This document shows positions 25,986 to 34,093 of a DNA stretch of 43,127 nt, one piece after another. The DNA comes from JALXCH01 sp964495805 (GTDB lineage Bacteria; Calditrichota; Calditrichia; RBG-13-44-9), in NCBI GenBank assembly GCA_964495805.1, contig CAZBWV010000096.1:1-43127 (forward strand). The letters run 5' to 3'. Each line of letters begins with the position of its first letter. The first letter of the stretch is position 1. The notes beneath the pieces were generated by a model. That model was not told the DNA's origin and ran no database searches. It worked only from the letters and a program-made list of their open reading frames with translations. The translations under genes were made by a program, and so were the position numbers.

Positions 25986-26419
25986 CAGAAGGACATCCTT
26001 GTGTGTTGTTCCCTGTTCATTCTCTGGTTATCATCGGCGAGGGATGAGAAATATTTAATTCCGGAAGATTGTTGAATCGGTGTTACTTGATTGACATGGG
26101 AGAGTTTGCGGGAGCTTATCGGATGAGTTCTCCTGATGAAGGAAGGGCGAAAGATTGTAAATGGGAAGAATAACCGGAAATGGATTCTTCATAAAGTTCT
26201 AAAAATACGAAATATTTCTCTTAAAAGTCGCTTTTTGCTGAAAGTTGTTAAAAACTGTTGGGAATCAATCTCATTAGTTTAAATAAAAACATTAATTTAT
26301 ATTACTATTGAAAAAGAGGTTGCGGATTATTATATTTTTCTCAATTAGAAAGGGAAGAAAAGTGTCTAAATAAAAAATATTCACATAGTTATTCACTCAT
26401 AACAGCAGGAGATTTCGCC
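25986..26419. other. 434-nt A/T-rich divergent promoter region upstream of sdhC
   Basis: No gene is present. The right half is strongly A/T-rich and contains the candidate sdh promoter at 26308-26338. The leader from there to sdhC is about 80 nt. Confidence 0.6.
26308..26338 (+). promoter_or_regulatory. Candidate Bacteroidota-type promoter for the sdh operon
   Basis: TTG at 26308-26310, then 20 nt, then TATATTTT at 26331-26338. This is one base from the TAnnTTTG consensus and has the same spacing as the tRNA-Val site. Confidence 0.5.
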
Positions 26420-26755
26420 ATGCGATATGTGAAGCACTACGGAACATGGGCCTACATCTTGCATCGGCTTACGGGATTAGCGCTCACCGCTTACATTATG
26501 ATTCACATTTATCTGGTCAGTGGTGTGCACGATCCCGAAAGCTTTCAGGAAGAGATGGCTCTGTTTAAAAGCCTACCTTTCAAGCTACTGGAGTGGGGCC
26601 TGTTTAGCGTGTTGATTTTTCACGCTTTAAACGGCATTCGCATTTTTATCATCGATTATTTCAACGGGGCCCGATATCACAAACAACTCTTTACGGCAGT
26701 ATGGATTGTGGGCCTGATTCTTTTTGGTGCCATGGGTTTATTAATGTTTTCATAA
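26420..26755 (+). CDS. sdhC: Succinate dehydrogenase cytochrome b subunit (SdhC)
   Basis: 111 residues, three transmembrane helices (about 12-33, 57-76 and 88-108). HRLTG at 15-19 is the conserved quinone-site motif. H29 and H68 sit in helices 1 and 2 and are likely heme ligands. The subunit anchors the SdhAB catalytic part in the inner membrane and passes electrons from succinate to quinone. AGGAG lies upstream of the ATG. First gene of the sdhCDAB operon, 21 nt before sdhD. Confidence 0.87.
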   Translation: MRYVKHYGTWAYILHRLTGLALTAYIMIHIYLVSGVHDPESFQEEMALFKSLPFKLLEWGLFSVLIFHALNGIRIFIIDYFNGARYHKQLFTAVWIVGLILFGAMGLLMFS

Positions 26756-26776
26756 TATTTTGAGGAGGAAAAAACG

Positions 26777-27142
26777 ATGTCGTACAAATATGAAGGTGCC
26801 AATACATCCGGAGCGTTTTCCTGGTTTTTTCAACGGGTTACCGGATTGGTTCTGTTTGTCCTTACCCTGGTTCACTTTTACATTGCCCACCAGACCTGGG
26901 AATCCGGTCATGACTGGCAGCATGTGGTTAACCGGCTGGCCAGTCCGTACATGAAAATGTTTTACCTGGTATTTGTATTGTTGGGCCTGTGGCACGGATT
27001 AAACGGTTTATGGTCGGTCATTCGCGATTATGATATGTCCGCCGGTTCTCGTAAACTCATTATTTCTCTAATCTGGATTTTTGGCGTGTTTCTGGGAACG
27101 CTCGGATTCATCACCGTGCTAACCATTCAGGTTCCCCATTAA
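26777..27142 (+). CDS. sdhD: Succinate dehydrogenase membrane anchor subunit (SdhD)
   Basis: 121 residues, three membrane helices. It repeats the pattern of SdhC: an Arg-Val-Thr-Gly motif (QRVTG, 19-23), H33 in helix 1 and H73 in helix 2 (GLWHGLNG). Two anchor subunits with matching histidine pairs fit the type A complex, which holds two b hemes; this is inference from the positions. GAGGAGG lies upstream. It precedes sdhA by 51 nt. Confidence 0.85.
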   Translation: MSYKYEGANTSGAFSWFFQRVTGLVLFVLTLVHFYIAHQTWESGHDWQHVVNRLASPYMKMFYLVFVLLGLWHGLNGLWSVIRDYDMSAGSRKLIISLIWIFGVFLGTLGFITVLTIQVPH

Positions 27143-27193
27143 TTCAGAATAATTAGTGAATGAAAAATAAACAGGATAATAAGAGAGGTTATT

Positions 27194-28927
27194 ATGGTTA
27201 TTGAACATGATGTCGTTATCGTTGGGGCTGGTCTCGCAGGTTTACGGGCTGCACTGGAAGCCTCGCGTTACTATGATGTAGCGGTGGTAACCAAGGTGTT
27301 TCCGACGCGATCCCACAGTGGAGCGGCACAGGGTGGTATTGCCGCAGCCCTGGGAAATGTGGAAGAAGATCACATTGACTGGCACTTTTTCGATACAGTA
27401 AAAGGGAGCGATTACCTGGGAGATCAGGATGCCATCGAAGTACTGGTGAACGATGCCATTCCTGCCATTTACGAATTAGAGCACCTGGGTGTGCCGTTTA
27501 GCCGAACTCCGGACGGAAAGATTAACCAGCGTAAATTTGGTGGACACACCCGAAATTACGGCGAAGCGCCGGTGTTGCGCGCTTGCTTTGCTGCCGACCG
27601 AACCGGGCATGTACTGCTGCATACCCTATACGATCAGTGCTTAAAAAATCACGTCCGTTTTTATTCCGAATTTTATGTGTTAGACCTTCTGTACAAAGAT
27701 AACATTGCTCGCGGAGTTGTGGCTTACGATATGATTGGTGGTGAGTATGTGGTGTTCCATTCCAAAGCGGTGATGTTTGCCACCGGTGGATATGGCCGTG
27801 CATTTAAAGTTACCTCCAACGCGCACACCAACACCGGTGACGGATTGGGAATTGTCCTGCGGGCTGGTTTACCGCTGGAGGATATGGAGTTTGTGCAGTT
27901 CCATCCCACCGGGTTGTATCCGTATGGAATTTTGCTCACCGAAGGTGCCCGCGGCGAAGGCGCGTACTTAATCAACAACGATGGCGAGCGCTTTATGAAA
28001 AAATACGCTCCCACGTTAATGGAATTAGCTCCGCGCGATTTAACGGCACGGTCCATTCAAACCGAAATTGAAGAAGGGCGCGGGATTAACGGAAAAGATT
28101 ATGTTTACCTGGATCTGAGACATCTGGGCGAGCAGCGCATCAAAGAGCGTTTACCGGAAATTACCGGCTTCTGCCGGAAAATTGCCGGTGTGGACCCGGT
28201 GAAGGAACCGGTGCCCATTCAACCCACTGCTCACTATTCCATGGGTGGTATTCCGGTGACCATTGATTCGCAGGTGCTGGCCGACGGAAAATCGGAAATC
28301 GCCGAAGGTTTCTACGCGGCAGGTGAATGTGCCTGCGTATCCGTCCACGGAGCAAACCGATTGGGAACCAACTCCCAGCTGGAAACCATTGTGTTTGGTC
28401 GCCGGGCCGGTAAAGCCATTGTGGATTGGCTAAACAAAGCGGGAACCACCAAGGCGGATATTCCGGAAGAGCAGGTGAAACGCTCCATCGAACGCATTGA
28501 ACATGTGCGAACCAAGGATGGCAATGAGCGCGTTGCCCAGATTCGCAAGGAGTTGCAGGAAACCATGATGAAAAATGTGGGCGTGTTCCGCGATGCCCAG
28601 CGGCTGGAAAAAGCGCTGAAGGACGTCCATGAGCTGGAAGAACGGGCAAAGAATATTAAAGTGGACGATAAGGGAATGAAGTTTAATACGGATTTAACAG
28701 AAGCCATGGAGCTGGATAATCTGCTGCACTTTGCCGAGATTATCGTGAGCGGTGCACTGAACCGCCAGGAGAGCCGTGGTGCCCAGTTCCGCAAGGACTT
28801 CCCCAAGCGCGACGATAAAAATTGGTTGAAACACACCATCGCTTTCCGCAAGGAAGATGGAACGATTGAGTTTGATTATAAACCCGTTGTGATTACCAAA
28901 TTTCAACCAAAAGAAAGGAAATACTGA
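27194..28927 (+). CDS. sdhA: Succinate dehydrogenase flavoprotein subunit (SdhA)
   Basis: 577 residues. The Rossmann motif VGAGLAGLRAA (10-20) binds FAD, and H41 in SHSGAAQGG is the covalent FAD-attachment histidine. The capping and active-site region includes FGGHTRN, NTGDGLG, the catalytic region RDLTARSI and HYSMGGI. The C-terminal FAD contact is GECACVSVHGANRLG. It oxidises succinate to fumarate on the cytoplasmic side and passes electrons to SdhB. The operon setting and two-subunit anchor favour succinate dehydrogenase over fumarate reductase. The stop and the sdhB start share one base (TGATG). Confidence 0.95.
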   Translation: MVIEHDVVIVGAGLAGLRAALEASRYYDVAVVTKVFPTRSHSGAAQGGIAAALGNVEEDHIDWHFFDTVKGSDYLGDQDAIEVLVNDAIPAIYELEHLGVPFSRTPDGKINQRKFGGHTRNYGEAPVLRACFAADRTGHVLLHTLYDQCLKNHVRFYSEFYVLDLLYKDNIARGVVAYDMIGGEYVVFHSKAVMFATGGYGRAFKVTSNAHTNTGDGLGIVLRAGLPLEDMEFVQFHPTGLYPYGILLTEGARGEGAYLINNDGERFMKKYAPTLMELAPRDLTARSIQTEIEEGRGINGKDYVYLDLRHLGEQRIKERLPEITGFCRKIAGVDPVKEPVPIQPTAHYSMGGIPVTIDSQVLADGKSEIAEGFYAAGECACVSVHGANRLGTNSQLETIVFGRRAGKAIVDWLNKAGTTKADIPEEQVKRSIERIEHVRTKDGNERVAQIRKELQETMMKNVGVFRDAQRLEKALKDVHELEERAKNIKVDDKGMKFNTDLTEAMELDNLLHFAEIIVSGALNRQESRGAQFRKDFPKRDDKNWLKHTIAFRKEDGTIEFDYKPVVITKFQPKERKY

Positions 28928-29637
28928 TGATACAGGTAAACTTGAAAATCTTGCGCTACAATCCCGAAAACGGGGATGAGAAGCCTCATTACGAGACCTA
29001 CACGCTGGAGGCCGATCCCAAGGAAAAAGTGCTGGATCTGCTTCATCGGGTGAAGTGGGAACAGGATGGAACCCTGGCATTCCGCCGTTCCTGCGCCCAC
29101 GGGATTTGCGGTTCCTGCGCCATGCGGATCAACGGACGGAATCGGCTGGCCTGCGAAACCAACCTTCAGGATTTGAAAGATCCCCACAACATTACCGTCG
29201 AACCGTTGAAATCGCTGCCGGTCATTAAGGATCTGGTGGTGGATATGTCCGATTTTTACAAGAAATTCGAGGTGGTAAAACCGTATCTGATTGCCAAAAC
29301 ACCGCCGCCTTCTCAGGAACGGTTGCAAAGTCCGGAAGACCGCAAGCTGATTGACGAGTCCACCTGGTGTATTCTATGCGGTTCCTGTACCACCTCCTGC
29401 CCCTCCAACTGGAAGAATCCCAAATTCCTGGGTCCGGCAGCTTTGCTGAAGGCTTTCCGTTATACTTTCGATTCCCGGGACGAAGGTGCACCCGAGCGGC
29501 TGCGCGCCATCGACAATGCCGATGGAGTGTGGCGCTGCCATACCATTTTCAACTGTGTGGAAGCCTGTCCCAAGGAAATTAATATTACCTGGCACATCTC
29601 CGAGCTGAAAAAACGGCTGGTGAGCCGGGAATATTAA
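28927..29637 (+). CDS. sdhB: Succinate dehydrogenase iron-sulfur subunit (SdhB)
   Basis: 236 residues. An N-terminal ferredoxin-like domain holds the [2Fe-2S] motif SCAHGICGSCAMRING plus a later cysteine. The C-terminal domain carries CILCGSCTTSCPSNW for the [4Fe-4S] cluster and CHTIFNCVEACPKEIN for the [3Fe-4S] cluster. It relays electrons from FAD in SdhA to the quinone site. Translation is coupled to sdhA by TGATG. A terminator closes the operon. Confidence 0.95.
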   Translation: MIQVNLKILRYNPENGDEKPHYETYTLEADPKEKVLDLLHRVKWEQDGTLAFRRSCAHGICGSCAMRINGRNRLACETNLQDLKDPHNITVEPLKSLPVIKDLVVDMSDFYKKFEVVKPYLIAKTPPPSQERLQSPEDRKLIDESTWCILCGSCTTSCPSNWKNPKFLGPAALLKAFRYTFDSRDEGAPERLRAIDNADGVWRCHTIFNCVEACPKEINITWHISELKKRLVSREY

Positions 29638-29661
29638 GCAGGAAAATGACTCTCCCAAAAG

Positions 29662-29699
29662 AACCCCGCTGCCACCTGAACTGGCACCGGGGTTTTTTT
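29662..29699 (+). terminator. Rho-independent terminator after sdhB
   Basis: AACCCCG pairs with CGGGGTT, with an inner TGCCA/TGGCA stem around a short loop, followed by a T run. Confidence 0.93.
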
Positions 29700-29716
29700 C
29701 TGGAAAAATTTTTTTC

Positions 29717-29747
29717 TTGTGTCGTTCGGTCTTTTATCATATATTTG
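29717..29747 (+). promoter_or_regulatory. Bacteroidota-type promoter of tRNA-Val
   Basis: TTG at 29717-29719, a 20-nt spacer and an exact TAnnTTTG box (TATATTTG, 29740-29747). The tRNA starts 10 nt further on. Confidence 0.65.
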
Positions 29748-29757
29748 CCACCGGTTT

Positions 29758-29831
29758 GGGCGGTTAGCTCAGTTGGCTAGAGCGCTGCGCTCACATCGCA
29801 GAGGTCACAGGTTCAAATCCTGTACCGCCCA
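29758..29831 (+). tRNA. tRNA-Val (anticodon CAC)
   Basis: A complete 74-nt cloverleaf. The acceptor GGGCGGT pairs with ACCGCCC, the D-arm is GCTC/GAGC, and the anticodon stem CTGCG/CGCAG encloses the loop CTCACAT, which gives anticodon CAC and reads GUG. The T-arm is ACAGG-TTCAAAT-CCTGT. The discriminator is A and CCA is not encoded. No terminator lies between it and the pyr leader, so read-through is possible. Confidence 0.96.
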
Positions 29832-29878
29832 CAAAGTTCGAAGTTGTATCGGCAAGTTTAATTGTTTTTTCCTTTAAT

Positions 29879-29896
29879 ACTACCCCGTGAGGTAGT
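29879..29896 (+). promoter_or_regulatory. Candidate PyrR-binding loop in the pyr leader
   Basis: A hairpin with the 6-bp stem ACTACC/GGTAGT (29879-29884 with 29891-29896) and the hexaloop CCGTGA. The PyrR binding loop of Bacillus-type attenuators has the conserved core CCNGNGAGG, which matches CCCGTGAGG here. The element lies about 50 nt before an intrinsic terminator and 100 nt before pyrR. The family match is seen in the sequence; binding is inferred. Confidence 0.6.
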
Positions 29897-29944
29897 CAAG
29901 GAGCCCAATGAGCAAACGAAATACATTTTTCTAACCCTTATATA

Positions 29945-29976
29945 AAAGCCTCCGGTTTTTAATCGGAGGCTTTTTC
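29945..29976 (+). terminator. Intrinsic terminator/attenuator directly upstream of pyrR
   Basis: The perfect 10-bp stem AAAGCCTCCG / CGGAGGCTTT has a 9-nt loop and a T run, 21 nt before the pyrR ATG. Its position inside the leader, after the PyrR-like loop, suggests conditional termination rather than an end for the tRNA transcript only. GAGG in the loop hairpin can pair with CCTC in the 5' arm, but the antiterminator is not clear by eye. Confidence 0.8.
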
Positions 29977-29996
29977 TTTATACGGAGAATTGACTT

Positions 29997-30554
29997 ATGA
30001 ACGTTCGAATTAAAGCAGAAATCCTGAACCGTCAGGATATTCAACGCATTGTTACCCGCTTGGCTCATGAAATTCTGGAGAAAAACCGCGGTTCGGAAAA
30101 TCTGGTGATTGTGGGGATTCGCACCCGCGGGGCATATCTGGCCAGCCGAATTGCTGAGAAAATCCGTTCGATCGAAAATCGGGAAGTTCCCACCGGTTTT
30201 CTGGATGTGACCCTCTATCGGGACGATTTCCGCACCCGATTGAAGCAGCCTTCAGTGGAAGTAACCAACATTCCTTTCGGAATTGATGAAAAGAACATCG
30301 TGCTGGTGGACGACGTGTTGTACACCGGGCGCACGGTACGAGCTGCATTGGATGCGCTGATGGATTTCGGACGACCGGCACGCATCTATCTGGCAGTGCT
30401 GGTAGATCGGGGACATCGGGAACTGCCCATCAAAGCAGATTTTGTCGGGAAGAATATTCCCACCTCCATCGGCGAGGAAGTCAAAGTTATGCTCTCGGAA
30501 GTGGATGGCGAAGATCGGGTCCTTTTGGTGGAGCGAACCGGGGAAAAGGAGTAA
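29997..30554 (+). CDS. pyrR: PyrR, pyrimidine operon regulator and uracil phosphoribosyltransferase
   Basis: 185 residues. In the family PyrR binds pyr mRNA at a hairpin when UMP is high and causes attenuation, and it can also convert uracil plus PRPP to UMP. The PRPP loop VLVDDVLYTGRTVRAAL is clear, as are VDRGHRELPIKADFVGKNIPTS, a PyrR-specific region, and the N-terminal VGIRTRGAYLA. Basic surface residues in that region contact RNA in Bacillus PyrR. It heads the pyrRBC operon behind the attenuator-like leader, so autoregulation is likely. GGAG lies nine bases upstream. Confidence 0.94.
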   Translation: MNVRIKAEILNRQDIQRIVTRLAHEILEKNRGSENLVIVGIRTRGAYLASRIAEKIRSIENREVPTGFLDVTLYRDDFRTRLKQPSVEVTNIPFGIDEKNIVLVDDVLYTGRTVRAALDALMDFGRPARIYLAVLVDRGHRELPIKADFVGKNIPTSIGEEVKVMLSEVDGEDRVLLVERTGEKE

Positions 30555-30632
30555 CTTTGCCTTGAGTTGTACCCGGGGAATTTAATCAGAATTTTCGGGA
30601 GACCGACCAATCAGGAAAACATGGAGTACGTT

Positions 30633-31565
30633 ATGGCATTAAGCAGCAGACATCTGTTGGGTCTGGATGGTGCAACAAAAGAGGATATCCAGACCATTCT
30701 GGACACTGCCCGTTCTTTTCGGGAAATTTTGGATCGTCCCATTAAGCGCCTGCCCACCCTTCAGGGGAAGACAGTGGTCAATCTGTTCTACGAACCATCC
30801 ACCCGGACGCGCATTTCGTTTGAGCTGGCAGAAAAGCGGCTATCGGCAGACATTGTTAACTTCTCCGCTTCCACCAGTTCGGTGAAAAAGGGAGAGACAC
30901 TCATCGATACGGTGAAGAACATTGAAGCCATGAAAATCGACATGGTGGTGGTGCGGCATTCCTCACCCGGTGCACCGCATCTGTTGGCCAGGGTCCTTAA
31001 CGCCAACATCATCAATGCCGGAGATGGAGGGCACGAACATCCCACTCAGGCACTGCTGGATATGTTTACCATCCGGCAAAAGTTGGGGCGGTTGGAGGGC
31101 GTTACAGTAGCGCTGGTGGGCGATATTTCCCATTCCCGGGTAGCGATGTCCAATATATACGGACTGCGTAAGATGGGAGCACGCGTGCTGGTGTGCGGAC
31201 CCTCCACGCTCATTCCGCGGGAAATCGACAAATTAGGGGTGGAGATTTACCATAACATCGACGAAATCATTCCCATGGTGGATGTCATGAACATTTTGCG
31301 GTTGCAGCTTGAACGGCAGCGAAAAGGGTTATTCCCTTCCCTTCGGGAATACCATAATTATTTTGGGATTACCCGTGAGCGACTGGAACGTGCCACCCGA
31401 CCCATTCTTATTATGCATCCGGGTCCCATGAATCGCGGGGTGGAAATTTCCAGCAACGTGGCCGATAGTGAGCATTCGGTGATTTTAGAGCAGGTCACCA
31501 ACGGGGTGGCCGTACGCATGGCGGTGTTGTATTTATTAACAGGAGGTCGCAGTGAAATTAACTAA
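30633..31565 (+). CDS. pyrB: Aspartate carbamoyltransferase catalytic chain
   Basis: 310 residues from the ATG at 30633, which has GGAG six bases upstream; an ATG at 30621 adds four residues. The enzyme joins carbamoyl phosphate and aspartate, the first committed step of pyrimidine synthesis. The carbamoyl-phosphate motif FYEPSTRTR is present, along with STSSVKKGETL, the GDGGHEHPTQALLD region, and HPGPMNRGVEI near the end. No pyrI regulatory chain follows, so it is probably the unregulated trimer type controlled by PyrR. It overlaps pyrC by 14 nt. Confidence 0.95.
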   Translation: MALSSRHLLGLDGATKEDIQTILDTARSFREILDRPIKRLPTLQGKTVVNLFYEPSTRTRISFELAEKRLSADIVNFSASTSSVKKGETLIDTVKNIEAMKIDMVVVRHSSPGAPHLLARVLNANIINAGDGGHEHPTQALLDMFTIRQKLGRLEGVTVALVGDISHSRVAMSNIYGLRKMGARVLVCGPSTLIPREIDKLGVEIYHNIDEIIPMVDVMNILRLQLERQRKGLFPSLREYHNYFGITRERLERATRPILIMHPGPMNRGVEISSNVADSEHSVILEQVTNGVAVRMAVLYLLTGGRSEIN

Positions 31566-32901
31566 AAACATCGTTTCGGCAGGACGCAATTTTCAACCAT
31601 TACCGGAAAAGGTTTTGCTCCATGGCGGACGCGTGATAGATCCGGCACAGGGGGTGAATGACCAGCTGGATGTAGTGATCGAAAACGGACGGATTGTGGA
31701 AGTGGGTCACATCAACACGGAGCATTTTAACGGCGAGAAGATCGATTGTACCGGACGGGTGATCAGTCCTGGCTGGATGGACATGCACGTGCATTTGCGC
31801 GAGCCCGGGGCAGAGGGCAAGGAAACCATTGCCACCGGGAGTCTGGCTGCAGCCAATGGGGGATTTACCGCAGTCGCCTGTATGCCCAACACCAATCCGC
31901 CTATCGACACTCAGGAGATTATTCAATATATCAAAGACCGATCCAAAGGTTCACTGGTCAGCGTGTATCCCATCGCTGCTATCACCAAAGGTCGGGAGGG
32001 AAAAGAATTGAGCGAGATACTGGAATTGGTGGAACAGGGAGCGGTGGCTATTTCCGACGACGGAAATCCGGTGATGAGTGCGGAGGTTATGCGCCGGGCG
32101 CTGGAGTACAGCAAGATGGTTAACATTCCGGTTATCGGCCATGAGGAAGATGCCACTATGACTGAAAACGGTGATATGCACGAAGGGTATGTCTCCACCT
32201 GCCTTGGGCTGCACGGAATGCCTTCGGTGGCAGAAGAGATTATGATTTCGCGGGATATTATGCTGGCGGAATATACCGGCGCGCGTTTCCATGTTGCGCA
32301 TATTTCCACCGCTCGCTCGGTGGAACTGGTCCGTCAGGCCAAAGCCCGGGGAATTCAGGTTACCGCAGAAGTCACCCCACACCATTTTACCCTGACTGAC
32401 GAGGCCGTGCGCGGATTCGATACCAACACCAAGATGAATCCACCGCTGCGCACCGAAGCCGACCGGCAGGCGGTGCTGGAAGGTTTGCAGGATGGTACCA
32501 TCGATGTCATTGCCACCGATCATGCGCCCCATTCCTGGGAGGAAAAAGAAGCAGAATACATTTATGCTCCATTTGGCATTATCGGACTGGAAACGGCAAT
32601 GGGGCTGGCACTGAGCGAAATTTACCACCGCCAAATTCTCGATCTACCCGAACTTCTGAAAAAATTTGTGGTCAATCCTTATCAGATTTTAAATTTGCCC
32701 CTTCCAGCAGTGCGTGAAGGGGAAGCGGCTAATCTTACCATCTTCCATCCTGAGAAAAAATGGACTGTGCAGCGGGAGCGGTTTCTTTCTAAAAGCAGCA
32801 ATTCTCCATTCATCGGTCGGGAACTCACCGGTGCTCCCGAAGCTGTGATTCATCACGGACAGATATTCTTCTCCATCTTAACCGGGACGACAACACGATA
32901 G
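31552..32901 (+). CDS. pyrC: Dihydroorotase, type I
   Basis: 449 residues from a GTG at 31552 with AGGAGG upstream; the first 14 nt overlap pyrB. The enzyme closes carbamoyl aspartate to dihydroorotate. The amidohydrolase zinc site is visible: H79 and H81 in MHVHLREPG, then GHEEDATM, FHVAHIST and IATDHAPHS with the catalytic aspartate. The motif ACMPNTNPP and length are typical of the type I group, which often pairs with pyrB. It ends the pyrRBC unit, followed by a terminator. Other pyr genes are not in the window. Confidence 0.95.
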   Translation: MKLTKNIVSAGRNFQPLPEKVLLHGGRVIDPAQGVNDQLDVVIENGRIVEVGHINTEHFNGEKIDCTGRVISPGWMDMHVHLREPGAEGKETIATGSLAAANGGFTAVACMPNTNPPIDTQEIIQYIKDRSKGSLVSVYPIAAITKGREGKELSEILELVEQGAVAISDDGNPVMSAEVMRRALEYSKMVNIPVIGHEEDATMTENGDMHEGYVSTCLGLHGMPSVAEEIMISRDIMLAEYTGARFHVAHISTARSVELVRQAKARGIQVTAEVTPHHFTLTDEAVRGFDTNTKMNPPLRTEADRQAVLEGLQDGTIDVIATDHAPHSWEEKEAEYIYAPFGIIGLETAMGLALSEIYHRQILDLPELLKKFVVNPYQILNLPLPAVREGEAANLTIFHPEKKWTVQRERFLSKSSNSPFIGRELTGAPEAVIHHGQIFFSILTGTTTR

Positions 32902-32940
32902 ACGGGACTCCGCCTGGCATTCCCGGACCATCAAAAAACC

Positions 32941-32978
32941 GTGGGGTACGTCCGTCAGGAATCGTACCTCACTTTTTC
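32941..32978 (+). terminator. Rho-independent terminator after pyrC
   Basis: GTGGGGTACG (32941-32950) pairs with CGTACCTCAC (32963-32972), with one G-U wobble and a 12-nt loop, then a T run. Confidence 0.87.
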
Positions 32979-33118
32979 TGCCAATCTGTCAGGATGACAG
33001 AATACTCCTTTATATCTGACAGGGATTTTGTTCCTCTTACCTCTTAAAATTTTCTTTTTGAAAATCATGTAACATAAATAATAACAATATGATGTGTTCC
33101 TTTTGAAATTTTTGGCAT

Positions 33119-33126
33119 TATCTTTG
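33119..33126 (+). promoter_or_regulatory. Candidate -7 box for the hsp20 genes
   Basis: TATCTTTG is an exact TAnnTTTG match, 51 nt before the first hsp20 start. The upstream -33 element is poor (TTG at 33103 is too close), which could mean an alternative sigma factor. Confidence 0.4.
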
Positions 33127-33176
33127 TACTCATATCGGTTGCCAGACAAAAGAAAACAAAAAAGGAGGTGATAAAG

Positions 33177-33629
33177 ATGTTAGAACAAATGGTTCCCGGC
33201 TTTGGACTGGAAAATCTGGAAGGATTTCGGGAAATTCGCGATCGAATGAATCGTTTGTTCAACGAATTGGTTTCGCGCAGTATGGAGGATTGGTTTACCG
33301 GTAATTTTCCGTTGACGGATTTGTGGGAAGAAGATGATAAATACGTCCTGCATGTGGAACTACCGGGTGTAAAGAAAGAGGATGTGAAGCTGACTGTTCA
33401 GGATGGTGTTCTGGTTTTGCAGGGCGAGCGAAAACAACGGGAGCTACCGGAAGGCGCCAATTACCTGCGAAATGAGATTACTTACGGAGAGTTCAGCCGT
33501 TCTATCATCCTGCCCAATAAAGCAGATGTGGAAAAGATCAGCGCCAATTATAGGGACGGTGTTCTGGAAGTGGTCATTCCCAAGAAAGAAGAGGAAAAAC
33601 CCAAAGAAGTGAAAATTCAGGTAAACTAA
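33177..33629 (+). CDS. Hsp20/alpha-crystallin small heat-shock protein (first copy)
   Basis: 150 residues from the ATG at 33177, with AAAGGAGGT just upstream (a GTG at 33168 lies inside that signal and is not used). The protein has an N-terminal arm (1-40) and an alpha-crystallin domain (about 45-135) with ELPGVKKEDVKLTV, GVLVLQGER and YRDGVLEVVIPK. The last residues include the I-x-I/V motif KIQV. Small Hsps bind unfolding proteins without ATP and hand them to DnaK. It is followed 44 nt later by a second, shorter Hsp20. Confidence 0.95.
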   Translation: MLEQMVPGFGLENLEGFREIRDRMNRLFNELVSRSMEDWFTGNFPLTDLWEEDDKYVLHVELPGVKKEDVKLTVQDGVLVLQGERKQRELPEGANYLRNEITYGEFSRSIILPNKADVEKISANYRDGVLEVVIPKKEEEKPKEVKIQVN

Positions 33630-33673
33630 GCAGGCAGGTGTAAACTAAATTAAAAGAAAAGGGGGTGAGAACA

Positions 33674-34057
33674 ATGTTAGGAAATAAAAGTATTGTACGG
33701 AGCGAAGCGAAGAAAGAAGTGGAAAAGCCGGAATTGCTGAAAGTAAAACCGGCAGTGGATATTTACGAGACTAAGGATGCTGTGGTAATTCTGGCGGAAA
33801 TGCCCAATGTGGACCGGGAGCACCTGAATGTTCAGGTGAAAGACGGATTGCTCTACATCCGCGGAACCCGTAATACTGTGCCCAAAAAAGGTGAATTTAT
33901 TATTCGGGAAACCCGGGATGTGGAATATGAACGAATTTTCGAATTGGGCGACGATCTGGATCCGGACAAAATTTCCGCTTCGTACAAATACGGAATTCTG
34001 GAAGTTACCATTGGCAAAAAAGAAAAAGCGCAGCCGAAGGTCATCGAAATCAAATAA
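33674..34057 (+). CDS. Hsp20/alpha-crystallin small heat-shock protein (second, short copy)
   Basis: 127 residues from the ATG at 33674, which has GGGGGTGAG upstream. The alpha-crystallin domain is intact (AEMPNVDREHLNVQV, GLLYIRGTR, YKYGILEVTIGK), and the tail ends KVIEIK, an I-x-I-like motif. The N-terminal arm is short and lysine/glutamate-rich, unlike the first copy, and the two domains differ widely, so this is not a recent duplication. The pair probably forms hetero-oligomers with distinct clients. Confidence 0.93.
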   Translation: MLGNKSIVRSEAKKEVEKPELLKVKPAVDIYETKDAVVILAEMPNVDREHLNVQVKDGLLYIRGTRNTVPKKGEFIIRETRDVEYERIFELGDDLDPDKISASYKYGILEVTIGKKEKAQPKVIEIK

Positions 34058-34093
34058 AACAACGAGTTCGTTGTTTGATATAGCAGGTGCACG

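Noticed and set aside
33093..33126. Sigma-32-type promoter before hsp20
   Set aside because: TTTTGAAA is present but no CCCCAT-like -10 box lies at the right distance.
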